In this document: one piece after another, positions 24,634 through 32,698 of the stretch
Numbering within the stretch: the first letter of the stretch is position 1
Layout of the letters: every line of letters starts with the position of its first letter
Source of the DNA: Lepiota brunneoincarnata
Taxonomy: Eukaryota; Basidiomycota; Agaricomycetes; Agaricales; Agaricaceae
Assembly: GCA_023014365.1 (NCBI GenBank)
Contig: JAEBUN010000061.1
Coordinates: forward strand, 81,118 to 145,117
DNA: 64,000 nt
Direction: 5' to 3'
Notes under the pieces: model-generated
Told to the model about the DNA's origin: nothing
Database searches by the model: none
The model's input: only the letters and a program-made list of their open reading frames with translations
Translations under genes and position numbers: made by a program

Positions 24634-25559
24634 TTAGATTAAAGCTTCCTTTGGACAACCTCCATCGTACACCCCGTGGTATCGGTACGCCTTGTCGCTA
24701 CCCTTCCACACCGGCAGACGATACGCTTTATCGCTATCCGAGTGCCAACCGTATCTGACGACACGCCTTGTCGCTGTCCGGTGATACACCCCGTAGAGCA
24801 GGCCACCATACCCTCTGCACCCTTGGTCAGACGCACCGAAAGCGTTGATAGGTCATCCACACCTTTAAGTGTTGATTGGGATAACGCACCCGTAAGCGTT
24901 GTATACAGGTCATCCGCACCTTCAAGCGTCGATTGGGATAACGCACCCGCAAGCGTTGTTTATTCACCCTCACCTTCACCTTCGACTTCTTCCCTCTTCA
25001 CCCTGTCTACAAACCGAAACGACCCCCTTGCCACCGACTACGAAGAATCCAACAGTTCTGACTGGTCGACAACCGACTCCGAACCCGACTCCACACCCCC
25101 TCCACCACGGACCCTAAAAAGAAAACAAAACCTATACCCCTCACTCGTTCACCCTCTGGTTCCGCACCGTACCCTACACAACCTACCGAGAGAGTTCAAC
25201 GTCGAACAGAAGACCCAGGATACCCAGCACCCCCAGCATCAGTTCTTCAATCCCTACCTAAACAACCACCACCTGAAAGAACTGCCACCTCTACCCGTTC
25301 AAAGCTCGGGGAGCCGATTCATAGAACATCTACCCCATCCTCCGGTCCTCAACCCTCAACAAGTACAAGAACTAGCGACAACACTTCGCAACAGAAACCC
25401 CCAAGAACATTCTCACCCCTCGCATCACCACTTGGATCACCGGTACACTCACCGCCTCGATCCAGTTCCCCTGTACAATCCGAACCATCCGAAGTTAGCC
25501 CCACTACCGGGTCTATTCACACTTCCGACGAGGAATCCACAACCTCTGACATTAACAAT
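24634..25559 (+). other. Long ATG-free leader before gag
   Basis: 926 nt between LTR and gag contain no ATG in any frame on the plus strand. A frame without ATG is open from 24643 to beyond gag, and the gag frame is open back to 25062. A 57-bp (19-codon) tandem repeat lies at 24851-24964. Four of the seven differences I counted between its units are silent in the first of these frames (S/V-D-W-D-N-A-P-S-V-V-Y), which hints at translation. This is either a scanned untranslated leader or a non-AUG-initiated Gag extension that would need a frame change near 25110. Confidence 0.6.
24636..24647 (+). promoter_or_regulatory. Putative primer-binding site (self-priming type)
   Basis: AGATTAAAGCTT, two bases after the LTR end, is the exact reverse complement of 24453-24464 in the LTR. 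No match to a tRNA 3' end (TGG...) is seen here. Tf1 of fission yeast primes reverse transcription by folding the first 11 nt of its RNA onto the primer-binding site, and the same layout is visible here. Confidence 0.65.
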
Positions 25560-26684
25560 ATGGCCTCCTCCGCAAAAATTAACACACCCCCAACCTTTAA
25601 TGGAGAGACCGACTACTTCCGCCTCTGGAAGGATGCAGTACAACTATACATCGATGCAAAGCCAGGAGCCTTTTCCGATGACAAGACCAAGATACAATTC
25701 GCCCTTTCATACATGTCCACCGGCCCCGCCGCAACATGGAGAGGAGCATTCTTGGAATCAAACAAAGAACTTGATGGAAGCCAGACCCTTCCGACATGGA
25801 AGAAATTTCTCGAAGGACTCGATACATCCTTCGCCCCAAACAATGTCCCCGCCGATGCAATGGACAGAATCCGCCACCTCAAACAGAATGGACGATATAT
25901 CGATGATTACATATCCCAGTTCCAGATACTTGCCTATCAGGCCGACCTTGGAGATGGAGTGGCGGCGGTCAACTATTTCAAGAACGGGCTGGATCGCCCC
26001 GTCGCAATCAAGACAATTAGCCTCAATCCAGGAAACAAACTCAGCGACTGGTTCAAACAAGCTCAAACAGCATATCAAATACTACAAACTCAACGCGACT
26101 ATATGCAAACTCGAGGAACTCCCTCGTTTCCAACGACTTCGCGCACTCGCCCATTTAAAGGGAAAAGAAATGCTTTTACGCGCCGTGTCCCACTGCCCTA
26201 TCAAGCAACAGACCCTAACGCAATGGATATTGACCAACTCGCCGAAGCAGTCTACAACCTCGACTTTGAGGACGAGCCAGATCTACTCGCCGAGGAAGCT
26301 GATGAAGACGAGGAGACCGAAGAAGACAGACTCCACCAGTTGGTACAAGAACGCACCCGCGAAGCCCTCAATGCAATCCTCACGGACGCCCAAAGAAAGG
26401 ATCTCAAAGAAAAGAGATGCTTCAACTGCCGCAAGACTGGACACTTCGCCCGCGAATGCCCCACCAAGAAGACAATATATCGCCGATCCGAATTACCCCG
26501 CAATCTGGATGCCAGAAACCGGTCAAATGCGATATCCAGAAGAAGACAAGCAAGTTATAGGAAGAAGAATTCCCTATACAACATACTAGAAGATGCAACC
26601 GACGAGGAAGTCGAGGACATCTACGAACATTTTGCAAACGAATCCAACCACCCAGATGCCCCTCTGGTTAAGGATTTTGCCTAA
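25560..26684 (+). CDS. gag: Gag polyprotein
   Basis: 374 residues from the first ATG of the predicted transcript (MASSAKINTPPTFNGE). The N-terminal half (DYFRLWKDAVQLYI...FALSYM...GPAATWRGAF) resembles the retrotransposon Gag capsid domain. Residues 287-300 form a CX2CX4HX4C zinc knuckle, CFNCRKTGHFAREC (26418-26459), for RNA binding. A strongly acidic stretch (DEDEETEED) precedes it. It assembles the virus-like particle in the cytoplasm. The stop TAA is at 26682-26684, 13 nt inside the pol frame. The 5' extension of the frame has no ATG. Confidence 0.93.
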   Translation: MASSAKINTPPTFNGETDYFRLWKDAVQLYIDAKPGAFSDDKTKIQFALSYMSTGPAATWRGAFLESNKELDGSQTLPTWKKFLEGLDTSFAPNNVPADAMDRIRHLKQNGRYIDDYISQFQILAYQADLGDGVAAVNYFKNGLDRPVAIKTISLNPGNKLSDWFKQAQTAYQILQTQRDYMQTRGTPSFPTTSRTRPFKGKRNAFTRRVPLPYQATDPNAMDIDQLAEAVYNLDFEDEPDLLAEEADEDEETEEDRLHQLVQERTREALNAILTDAQRKDLKEKRCFNCRKTGHFARECPTKKTIYRRSELPRNLDARNRSNAISRRRQASYRKKNSLYNILEDATDEEVEDIYEHFANESNHPDAPLVKDFA

Positions 26685-29600
26685 GGAGACTAGCCACCAC
26701 GTCTAGCCCTCCACAAAGACCTCCTTCCCTTTCCTACTCACAAAATGATATTAATGTTGTAAAATTACAGGAATCGTCAGCACGCGTAATACATCTACCC
26801 TGTCGAATCCGAAAACACAAGTTCACTAAGGAAGGACCCGAAAGCGTGGAACTACTTGCCCTACTCGACTCAGGAGCAGCAGGAAACTTCATTGACCCCG
26901 GAATGGTCAAACAACATTCATTCAAAACAACACCCCTTGATCGACCCATCGAAGTACGAAATGCCGATGGATCTGTTAACGAAAACGGAACAGCCACCCA
27001 CTACACGACCCTCAACCTAACGGTTAACGGAAAGAATATGGAGATCAAACCAAAAGTAGTCTCCCTCGGAAGCCCAAGACTCATCCTTGGATTCCCTTGG
27101 CTTGCAGAACACAACCCAGACATCGACTGGGATGCCAAACAACTACGCTGGAGAAACGAACGTTGGGACAACACTATATTCCGAGAACTCATCCAATCCA
27201 TGGAACCCGATTGGATCTACAATGACCAACTCAACCACATCTCCACACTAGAGCCCACAAGCTTCGAAGAAATCAACTTCAAAGCCTCCGCATCGCAATT
27301 CCTCGCCGTACAACACGGAGAAAAGAAAAACGACGACCCAAGAAAGGTCGTACCCACGGAATTCCACGAATACCTCCCAGTATTTAGCAAGAAACAAGCC
27401 GAACGATTCCCCCCACAACGACCATGGGATCACAAAATTGAACTCAAGGAATCATTCAAACCAATTGCCATGAAGTCCTACCGACTCTCCCTCAATGAAG
27501 AAAAAGAACTCGACACGTTCCTAGAAGAAAACCTTCAAAAGGGATACATTCGACCGTCCGAATCGCCAATGGCGTCACCTTTCTTCTTCGTAGGAAAGAA
27601 AGACGGAAAACTACGCCCCTGTCAAGACTACAGGTACCTCAACGAGCATACCGTCAAAAATGCATACAACCTCCCCCTCATCTCTCATATTCTCGACAAA
27701 CTCCGAGGATCAAAGTACTTTACCAAACTCGACGTACGAGCAGGATACAACAACATCTGCATACGCAAAGGAGATGAATGGAAAGGAGCCTTCAGGACAC
27801 CCCGAGGATTATTCGAACCCACGGTTATGTTCTTTGGAATGTGTAACTCCCCAGCAACATTCCAAACCATGATGGACTCATTATTTCGAAAACTCATCGA
27901 CAATGGAGGAGTAATCGTTTACATGGACGACATCCTCATTCACGCAAAAACAAAACAAGAACTTCGACGCCTCACAAGAGAAGTACTCAAGATACTCAAG
28001 GACAACGATCTATATCTCAAAACCGAGAAATGCGAATTCGAACGACAACGACTCGAATATCTAGGAGTTATTATCACTCCCGACTCAGTTTCGATGGACC
28101 CAGCAAAGCTCAAAGGCATCGCTGAATGGCCAACACCAACTACCCCACGCGACGTACGAAAATTCATAGGATTTTGCAACTTCTATCGAAAATTCATACA
28201 CCAATACGCCACATGGGCAAAACCTCTCAATGCCCTAATGTCCAAAACCAAGAAATTCGAATGGACAGAAGAATGCCAAAACGCCTTCGATACTCTCAAG
28301 AGAAAATTCCAAAGCGAACCGGTATTAATGGTCCCCGACCGAGACAAACCCTTCGAAATCGAATGCGACGCATCATTATTTGCATCAGGAGCAGTCCTAC
28401 TTCAACGCGACAACAATGGAGTTAAACACCCAGTCGCATATTTCTCGAAAGGATTCTCACCAGCCGAACGCAACTATCATTGCTCCGAACAGGAACTCTT
28501 CGCCATTATCCGAGCACTCAAAGAATGGCGTCACCACATAGAAGGATCATCACACAAGACCATCGTATGGTCAGATCACGACAACCTTCGCCGCTGGAGA
28601 AAACCTGAAGACCTCAGCAGAAGACAAGCCCGATGGATTGCCTACATGCAACGATTTGACATCGAAATCCGACATATCCCTGGAAAGAAAAATGGACCAG
28701 CAGATGCCCTTTCCAGACGACCCGATCATGAACCCAAGACAAGAGACAACAAACAGGTCGTTGCACTCCCTGACAAATTCTTCACCCCAAAACAGCCACA
28801 ACATATCTATATTATCGACGAAAATACTAAACAGGAAATAAAAGAGCTGTGGAAGAAAAAGAAACAGACCGACATCGCCCAAGAAGATGACTCAGGACAC
28901 CCACGCGTCCAAGGAAAACTATTTATACCACAAGATTTACACCTCAGACGCCGCTTACTGCAAAGAGTACACGACTCACCCACCGCAGGACACCCTGGAA
29001 TCGCAGAAACAACTAGAAAACTCCAGGAATACGCCTACTGGCCCGGGATGCGATCATTTGTCAAAAACTACGTCAAAGGATGTGGCGCTTGCCAACAATA
29101 CAAGATCAATCGCCACCCCCTAAAACCACCGCTTCAACCTATCCCTGGACCCCGTTCTACCCGCCCATTCTCGAACATCTCGATGGATCTTATCACAGAC
29201 CTACCCCCGGACGGACCCCATGATTCTATACTGGTCGTGGTCGACCAGCTTACGAAGGGGATAATTCTAGAACCTACTGCGAAAACAGCCAACGCGGACA
29301 AGATCGCCGAAATTCTTATCAAACGGCTATTCTCTAGATTTGGCCTTCCCGAGAAAGTTCTCAGTGATCGCGACCCCAGATTCGCTGCCAAATCCATGAA
29401 AGAATTCTACAAACAACTCGGAATCGAACAAGCACTCTCTACCGCCTACCACCCCCAGACAGACGGACAAACAGAGCGATTCAATCAAGAAATAGAACTC
29501 TACCTTGGCATCTATTGCTCATCAAACCCGAACAAATGGGTAAAGGCACTCCCACTCCTGGAATATGTCCACAACTCGAAAACACACGCTGAACACCAAC

Positions 29601-30340
29601 ATACCCCATTTGAACTCCTCTATGGATCAAGCCCCAAAGGATTTCCGACCTCTGAGGAGCCAACGAACATTCCAGCAATAGGAGAGAAGTTTAAATACCT
29701 CGCCAAGATACGCCAAGAAGCCCAAGCTGCGCATGAACAAGCCAGACTAAAAATGGCCGCAAGATATAACCGGCCAGATATCAATCTAAAAATTGGACAG
29801 AAGGTTTGGCTCAACAACCGCAACCTCCCAATTCAGTACGCCTCAAAGAAACTGGCCCAACGCCGAGAAGGTCCCTTCACCATAACAAGAAAACTCGGAC
29901 CTGTTACCTACGAACTAAAATTACCCATCAAATGGAAGATCCACAACAAGTTTCATGCAAGCCTCCTAATGCCTGCAGAAGAGAACGACACACATGGGGA
30001 ATACAACACAGCCCCACCACCCGACCTTGTAAATGGAGAAGAAGAATACGAGGTCGAGTCAATACTGCGCCACAGAAAATTCCGGAACAAGTATCAATTC
30101 CTAGTCAGATGGAAAGGATACCTTCCCACCGAGGATTCCTGGGAGCCAGAAGCAAACCTGGAGAACGCCAAGGAAGTCATTGAAGAATATAAAAGGGCCC
30201 ACAAATTAGACAACCCCACCAATGACCCAACCACCCAACACTCGAACAACCACTCCAGACCTCCCAGAGCCAGACAACGATGGACGCCTTCTCATCCGGG
30301 AAAGAATCATATCCCTGGCGAACCGCGTCGAAGGAAATAG
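26672..30340 (+). CDS. pol: Pol polyprotein with chromodomain
   Basis: The open frame starts at 26672, in the -1 frame relative to gag, and overlaps gag by 13 nt (GGATTTTGCCTAA). The first in-frame ATG is internal, so expression probably needs a -1 shift or re-initiation. Domains in order: aspartic protease ALLDSGAAGNF (~26860); reverse transcriptase with VYMDDIL (27917-27937); RNase H with ECDASLFASGAV (~28360); an integrase zinc finger (H..H, CGAC at ~28960-29100); DDE core residues in MDLITDLP, LSDRDPRF and QTERFNQE (~29180, 29365, 29470); and a chromodomain VESILRHRKF...LVRWKGYL...WEPEANL (~30050-30180). The chromodomain is thought to steer integration to modified histones. All catalytic motifs are intact. 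Confidence 0.95.
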   Translation, partial: GFCLRRLATTSSPPQRPPSLSYSQNDINVVKLQESSARVIHLPCRIRKHKFTKEGPESVELLALLDSGAAGNFIDPGMVKQHSFKTTPLDRPIEVRNADGSVNENGTATHYTTLNLTVNGKNMEIKPKVVSLGSPRLILGFPWLAEHNPDIDWDAKQLRWRNERWDNTIFRELIQSMEPDWIYNDQLNHISTLEPTSFEEINFKASASQFLAVQHGEKKNDDPRKVVPTEFHEYLPVFSKKQAERFPPQRPWDHKIELKESFKPIAMKSYRLSLNEEKELDTFLEENLQKGYIRPSESPMASPFFFVGKKDGKLRPCQDYRYLNEHTVKNAYNLPLISHILDKLRGSKYFTKLDVRAGYNNICIRKGDEWKGAFRTPRGLFEPTVMFFGMCNSPATFQTMMDSLFRKLIDNGGVIVYMDDILIHAKTKQELRRLTREVLKILKDNDLYLKTEKCEFERQRLEYLGVIITPDSVSMDPAKLKGIAEWPTPTTPRDVRKFIGFCNFYRKFIHQYATWAKPLNALMSKTKKFEWTEECQNAFDTLKRKFQSEPVLMVPDRDKPFEIECDASLFASGAVLLQRDNNGVKHPVAYFSKGFSPAERNYHCSEQELFAIIRALKEWRHHIEGSSHKTIVWSDHDNLRRWRKPEDLSRRQARWIAYMQRFDIEIRHIPGKKNGPADALSRRPDHEPKTRDNKQVVALPDKFFTPKQPQHIYIIDENTKQEIKELWKKKKQTDIAQEDDSGHPRVQGKLFIPQDLHLRRRLLQRVHDSPTAGHPGIAETTRKLQEYAYWPGMRSFVKNYVKGCGACQQYKINRHPLKPPLQPIPGPRSTRPFSNISMDLITDLPPDGPHDSILVVVDQLTKGIILEPTAKTANADKIAEILIKRLFSRFGLPEKVLSDRDPRFAAKSMKEFYKQLGIEQALSTAYHPQTDGQTERFNQEIELYLGIYCSSNPNKWVKALPLLEYVHNSKTHAEHQHTPFELLYGSSPKGFPTSEEPTNIPAIGEKFKYLAKIRQEAQAAHEQARLKMAARYNRPDINLKIGQKVWLNNRNLPIQYASKKLAQRREGPFTITRKLGPVTYELKLPIKWKIHNKFHASLLMPAEENDTHGEYNTAPPPDLVNGEEEYEVESILRHRKFRNKYQFLVRWKGYLPTEDSWEPEANLENAKEVIEEYKRAHKLDNPTNDPTTQHSNNHSRPPRARQRWTPSHPGKNHIPGEPRRRK

Positions 30341-31436
30341 CCAACCTAACCCTGCCACCGATACCGTTGACGACCAACCAGACAGGACCAACAGTCCTTA
30401 TATCATCCGGCATACCTTCCTTCCCTCCAACCAACCCGAGATACGATCCATCCTTCTACACGAAGTTCCCTTTCATATTACCGGAACCCGTCTTAAACGC
30501 AGTCCAGCGATGGTACCCCTGGTCGACACCTGCTGGAAGACATTTACTGCTCTTCTGTATCACAAGCGCCTCGTCCACGACCGAGCAACAGAATTCGAAA
30601 AACTATGCGCCACTATTCTTTCTAGCGCAACAGAGGAACAGGACCGCGATACCATTTCTGCCATGCTATCAACCGCTCTCACCGAATTCCCGTTCGAGAG
30701 TCCGATCCCAAGCCCGAGCAATGGAAGCGGAAGTCAGGACCGCCCTATCCTACCTATCGGGACCACCACCCAACCTTCCAACCCTCCCATGGTGGATACG
30801 AGTAACCAACCATCAAGTGTTGTACAAGCTATATCTGCTTCTAATGACGCCCCCATCGGGACTACCACCACTCACTTATCCGCCACCCGAACTCGCTGCA
30901 ATTGCTGCCGTCGATTCGGCCATATCAAAGCAGGATGCCCGCGCTACCAATGTCGATATTGTCGAAAGATTGCCCCAGGCCATTACGAGAAGCACTGCGA
31001 GAGAAACCCTTACCAGCATCAACCCGCAAGTATGGTACCTGGCCTGCATCGCCGCCCACGAGGAATACCAAGCAGAGCTCGATCCCTCACACGCGAAACC
31101 ACAAACAACAATATTCGACACATTGTTGCAAGCACCGAGCAGCGCCCCGCTTCAGCCAGACCCCTCCGCACCCGAATTCAAAATGCCCCCGTCGTCATTC
31201 CGACCACCAACGCCACCACCACATCTGCTAGTGGAAGCCACCGACTTCCTGAATCGATCCTTCGGCACACCCGCCACCATTCACTCCAGAGAACCCATCG
31301 TCATCGACCTCACCCAAGACCCGCCATCCCCAGACCACCAAGCTACCGAAGCGACTCCCCAGAACCCGACCCATACTTCGACTGGGACCCCATCGCCGAA
31401 TCAAATATTACAGGAGAGCCTGTCGGACTATACTGA
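30222..31436 (+). CDS. Post-pol ORF with two zinc knuckles
   Basis: 404 residues from ATG 30222, overlapping the end of pol by 119 nt and stopping 42 nt before the 3' LTR. Two zinc-binding motifs lie in tandem: CNCCRRFGHIKAGC (30897-30938, exact CX2CX4HX4C) and CRYCRKIAPGHYEKHC (30951-30998, CX2CX6HX4C). They suggest RNA or DNA binding and resemble Gag nucleocapsid fingers. The rest is Ser/Thr/Pro-rich. Exact spacing of two fingers argues that the frame is translated, though a second long frame overlaps it and the element's T-poor strand favours spurious frames. No start mechanism is evident; a subgenomic or spliced RNA is possible. Confidence 0.55.
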   Translation: MTQPPNTRTTTPDLPEPDNDGRLLIRERIISLANRVEGNSQPNPATDTVDDQPDRTNSPYIIRHTFLPSNQPEIRSILLHEVPFHITGTRLKRSPAMVPLVDTCWKTFTALLYHKRLVHDRATEFEKLCATILSSATEEQDRDTISAMLSTALTEFPFESPIPSPSNGSGSQDRPILPIGTTTQPSNPPMVDTSNQPSSVVQAISASNDAPIGTTTTHLSATRTRCNCCRRFGHIKAGCPRYQCRYCRKIAPGHYEKHCERNPYQHQPASMVPGLHRRPRGIPSRARSLTRETTNNNIRHIVASTEQRPASARPLRTRIQNAPVVIPTTNATTTSASGSHRLPESILRHTRHHSLQRTHRHRPHPRPAIPRPPSYRSDSPEPDPYFDWDPIAESNITGEPVGLY

Positions 31437-31851
31437 GGATATGTCCGATGAGGACATCAGACCTTACGAAGGGGATAATGTTATGAACAGTCCAGACCGG
31501 GAGGAACAAGAATTACTGTTCGACTTTACAAGATGGGTACAGGAGACTACAGACCAACTACGGGCACAAGAATACGAAGACGAGGAAGGGGAATACTACA
31601 CCGCCATGCAGGACTTGGCGAGAGAAGCAGGAATGGAGATAACCTTGGAGGATATATTGGAATACCCCGAGGACGAGGAAGATAACCATGGATCAACCGA
31701 TCCAACCTCCGATGCGGATGGAAGCACCGAGAGAACGGAGAGCGAGAATGGAGAAGACTCCATGGAGATACAATCGGGAGAAGGAGATTATGAGTCAGAG
31801 GAAAGCGATGGAACATCGCACAGCAGTAGCGAGAGTACTGACTCATTGTAA
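30280..31851 (+). CDS. Overlapping ORF running into the U3 of the 3' LTR
   Basis: 523 residues from ATG 30280, in the +1 frame relative to the zinc-knuckle ORF. The last ~124 residues are encoded by the LTR (31479-31851) and are very acidic (EYEDEEGEYY, EYPEDEEDN, SMEIQSGEGDYESEESD). Upstream, at 31297-31314, is IVIDLT followed by acidic residues, the form of a SUMO-interacting motif. The N-terminal half is Pro-rich without a recognised domain. The layout recalls retroviral accessory frames that read through the 3' LTR. Either this frame, the zinc-knuckle frame, or parts of both are real; I cannot decide from one copy. Confidence 0.5.
   Translation: MDAFSSGKESYPWRTASKEIANLTLPPIPLTTNQTGPTVLISSGIPSFPPTNPRYDPSFYTKFPFILPEPVLNAVQRWYPWSTPAGRHLLLFCITSASSTTEQQNSKNYAPLFFLAQQRNRTAIPFLPCYQPLSPNSRSRVRSQARAMEAEVRTALSYLSGPPPNLPTLPWWIRVTNHQVLYKLYLLLMTPPSGLPPLTYPPPELAAIAAVDSAISKQDARATNVDIVERLPQAITRSTARETLTSINPQVWYLACIAAHEEYQAELDPSHAKPQTTIFDTLLQAPSSAPLQPDPSAPEFKMPPSSFRPPTPPPHLLVEATDFLNRSFGTPATIHSREPIVIDLTQDPPSPDHQATEATPQNPTHTSTGTPSPNQILQESLSDYTEDMSDEDIRPYEGDNVMNSPDREEQELLFDFTRWVQETTDQLRAQEYEDEEGEYYTAMQDLAREAGMEITLEDILEYPEDEEDNHGSTDPTSDADGSTERTESENGEDSMEIQSGEGDYESEESDGTSHSSSESTDSL
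31468..31478 (+). promoter_or_regulatory. Possible polypurine tract
   Basis: A short purine-rich stretch, GAAGGGGATAA, immediately precedes the 3' LTR. It is the expected position for plus-strand priming, though it is interrupted by one T and is short. Confidence 0.45.
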
Positions 31852-32176
31852 TATAAATAACGCTAGGATGCCATCAGCCAGGATGTGCATCATGGTCAGG
31901 ACTGCGCACGACCAGTAGAACAGCCAAGTAACCTATAACGAGTATATAGCATCTCATAGGTATATAAGGCCTGTACAAGTAGAGATTAAAGCCTCAAGCT
32001 TTAATCTTGTTAACAGCGGTCGTTTACCTCTCTGCCTTAACTTGGCGTCTTCCCTCGTTATCTCATTGAGCGCGATCCACTAAGCTCTATAAGGCCAACC
32101 GTCTCGGACACCTTGTAGAGTGATTGAAGGCCGTCTCCAGTTATCTTCGGATACAGAAGGAGCACGGATCATAACA
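31479..32176 (+). repeat. 3' LTR, 698 bp
   Basis: Same length and termini as the 5' LTR. By eye, one substitution separates them (G at 32072 against A at 24529). It is followed by the AAATA duplication at 32177-32181 and then the rest of the Helitron helicase frame. Confidence 0.97.
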
Positions 32177-32667
32177 AAATATGCAGGGACAATAGTATTA
32201 ATTCCAAGAATTATACTAAAGCCAAATGATGAAACACTTCCAATCCCACTCCAACGCAGGCAATTTCCAGTACGACTTGCATTTGCAATGACCATTAACA
32301 AGTCACAGGGACAGTCAGTAAAGCATGTTGGAATTAATCTGCAGACACCAGTTTTTTCACATGGCCAATTGTATGTAGCACTATCTAGATGTACATCTGC
32401 AAACAGGATTAAAGTAGTATTTCCTGAAGAAAATATTACCAAAAGAACCACCAATGTAGTATACAAGGAAGTTTTCAATGGACTGGATTTGTAGTTAGAA
32501 CATGAAACATTTATCTTTCTTCTCTTATGGAACATTCATCTTTTTCTTTTTCATGGAACATTTAATTTAGGTTTGTTCAGTCATTTGTAATGTACATAGA
32601 ACTGGAATTGTACTCAGGATTACAAACTCGGATTTACGTGTGACTTAGAATTGAAGCATAATCACGC

Positions 32668-32698
32668 CCCGTGCCAACGGCACGGGTTCTTACCCTCG
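32668..32698 (+). terminator. Helitron 3' terminal hairpin and end
   Basis: A perfect 8-bp stem, CCCGTGCC / GGCACGGG (32668-32675 and 32679-32686) with loop AAC, lies 12 nt before the terminal CTCG. Helitrons use such a hairpin as the transposition terminator. Confidence 0.9.

Larger units (their letters stand above)
23936..32176 (+). mobile_element. Ty3/gypsy chromovirus LTR retrotransposon
   Basis: An 8,241 bp element inserted in the sense orientation into the Helitron helicase gene. The order is LTR, leader, gag, pol (protease, reverse transcriptase, RNase H, integrase, chromodomain), overlapping 3' frames, LTR. The integrase-before-chromodomain order places it among chromoviruses, the Tf1/sushi-like group of fungi. 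All main frames are open and the LTRs are almost identical, so it is young and may still be active. The coding strand is T-poor, which by itself gives long spurious frames. Confidence 0.96.
18942..32494 (+). pseudogene. Helitron Rep/helicase (RepHel), interrupted
   Basis: The coding parts are 18942-23935 and 32182-32494. Removing the gypsy element and one AAATA copy leaves exactly 1,769 codons. The start is the first in-frame ATG; the frame is open from 18846, and TTTATAG just upstream could be a splice acceptor. In order, numbered from the GTG codon at 18852, it has: an RGRGRGRGRG tract (~150), a long Gln/Glu coiled coil (~200-340), a Cys finger CSYCQALHF...FGVCC, the Rep domain with HUH motif LPHMHLL at ~868 and the Tyr motif YIHKYIYKG at ~1003, and a PIF1-type helicase with Walker A AGGCGKT at ~1361 and Walker B IIWDEVPM. 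The C-terminal helicase motifs ([19 protein letters not shown]) lie beyond the insertion. Rep nicks and joins DNA for rolling-circle transfer, and the helicase unwinds it. As it stands the protein stops inside the 5' LTR at 24308. Confidence 0.93.
17942..32698 (+). mobile_element. Helitron (rolling-circle transposon), split by a gypsy element
   Basis: The ends are fixed by comparison with the empty site at 15187/15188. The element starts with TCTATAAAG at 17942, after host A at 17941, and ends with CTCG at 32695-32698, followed by host T. Insertion between A and T, a 5' TC and a 3' hairpin 12 nt from the end are Helitron hallmarks. The 3' terminus CTCG departs from the usual CTRR. The span of 14,757 bp includes the 8,241 bp gypsy insertion and its 5 bp duplication, leaving a 6,511 bp Helitron. 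It carries one gene, for the Rep/helicase transposase, and a repeat-rich 0.9 kb left end. Confidence 0.93.

Noticed and set aside
24676..26589. A 637-residue frame overlapping gag
   Set aside because: It begins at GTG, has no ATG before gag, and over 25560-26589 lacks any domain while the overlapping frame encodes Gag. Its openness is explained by the T-poor strand, though its 5' part is discussed as a possible extension.
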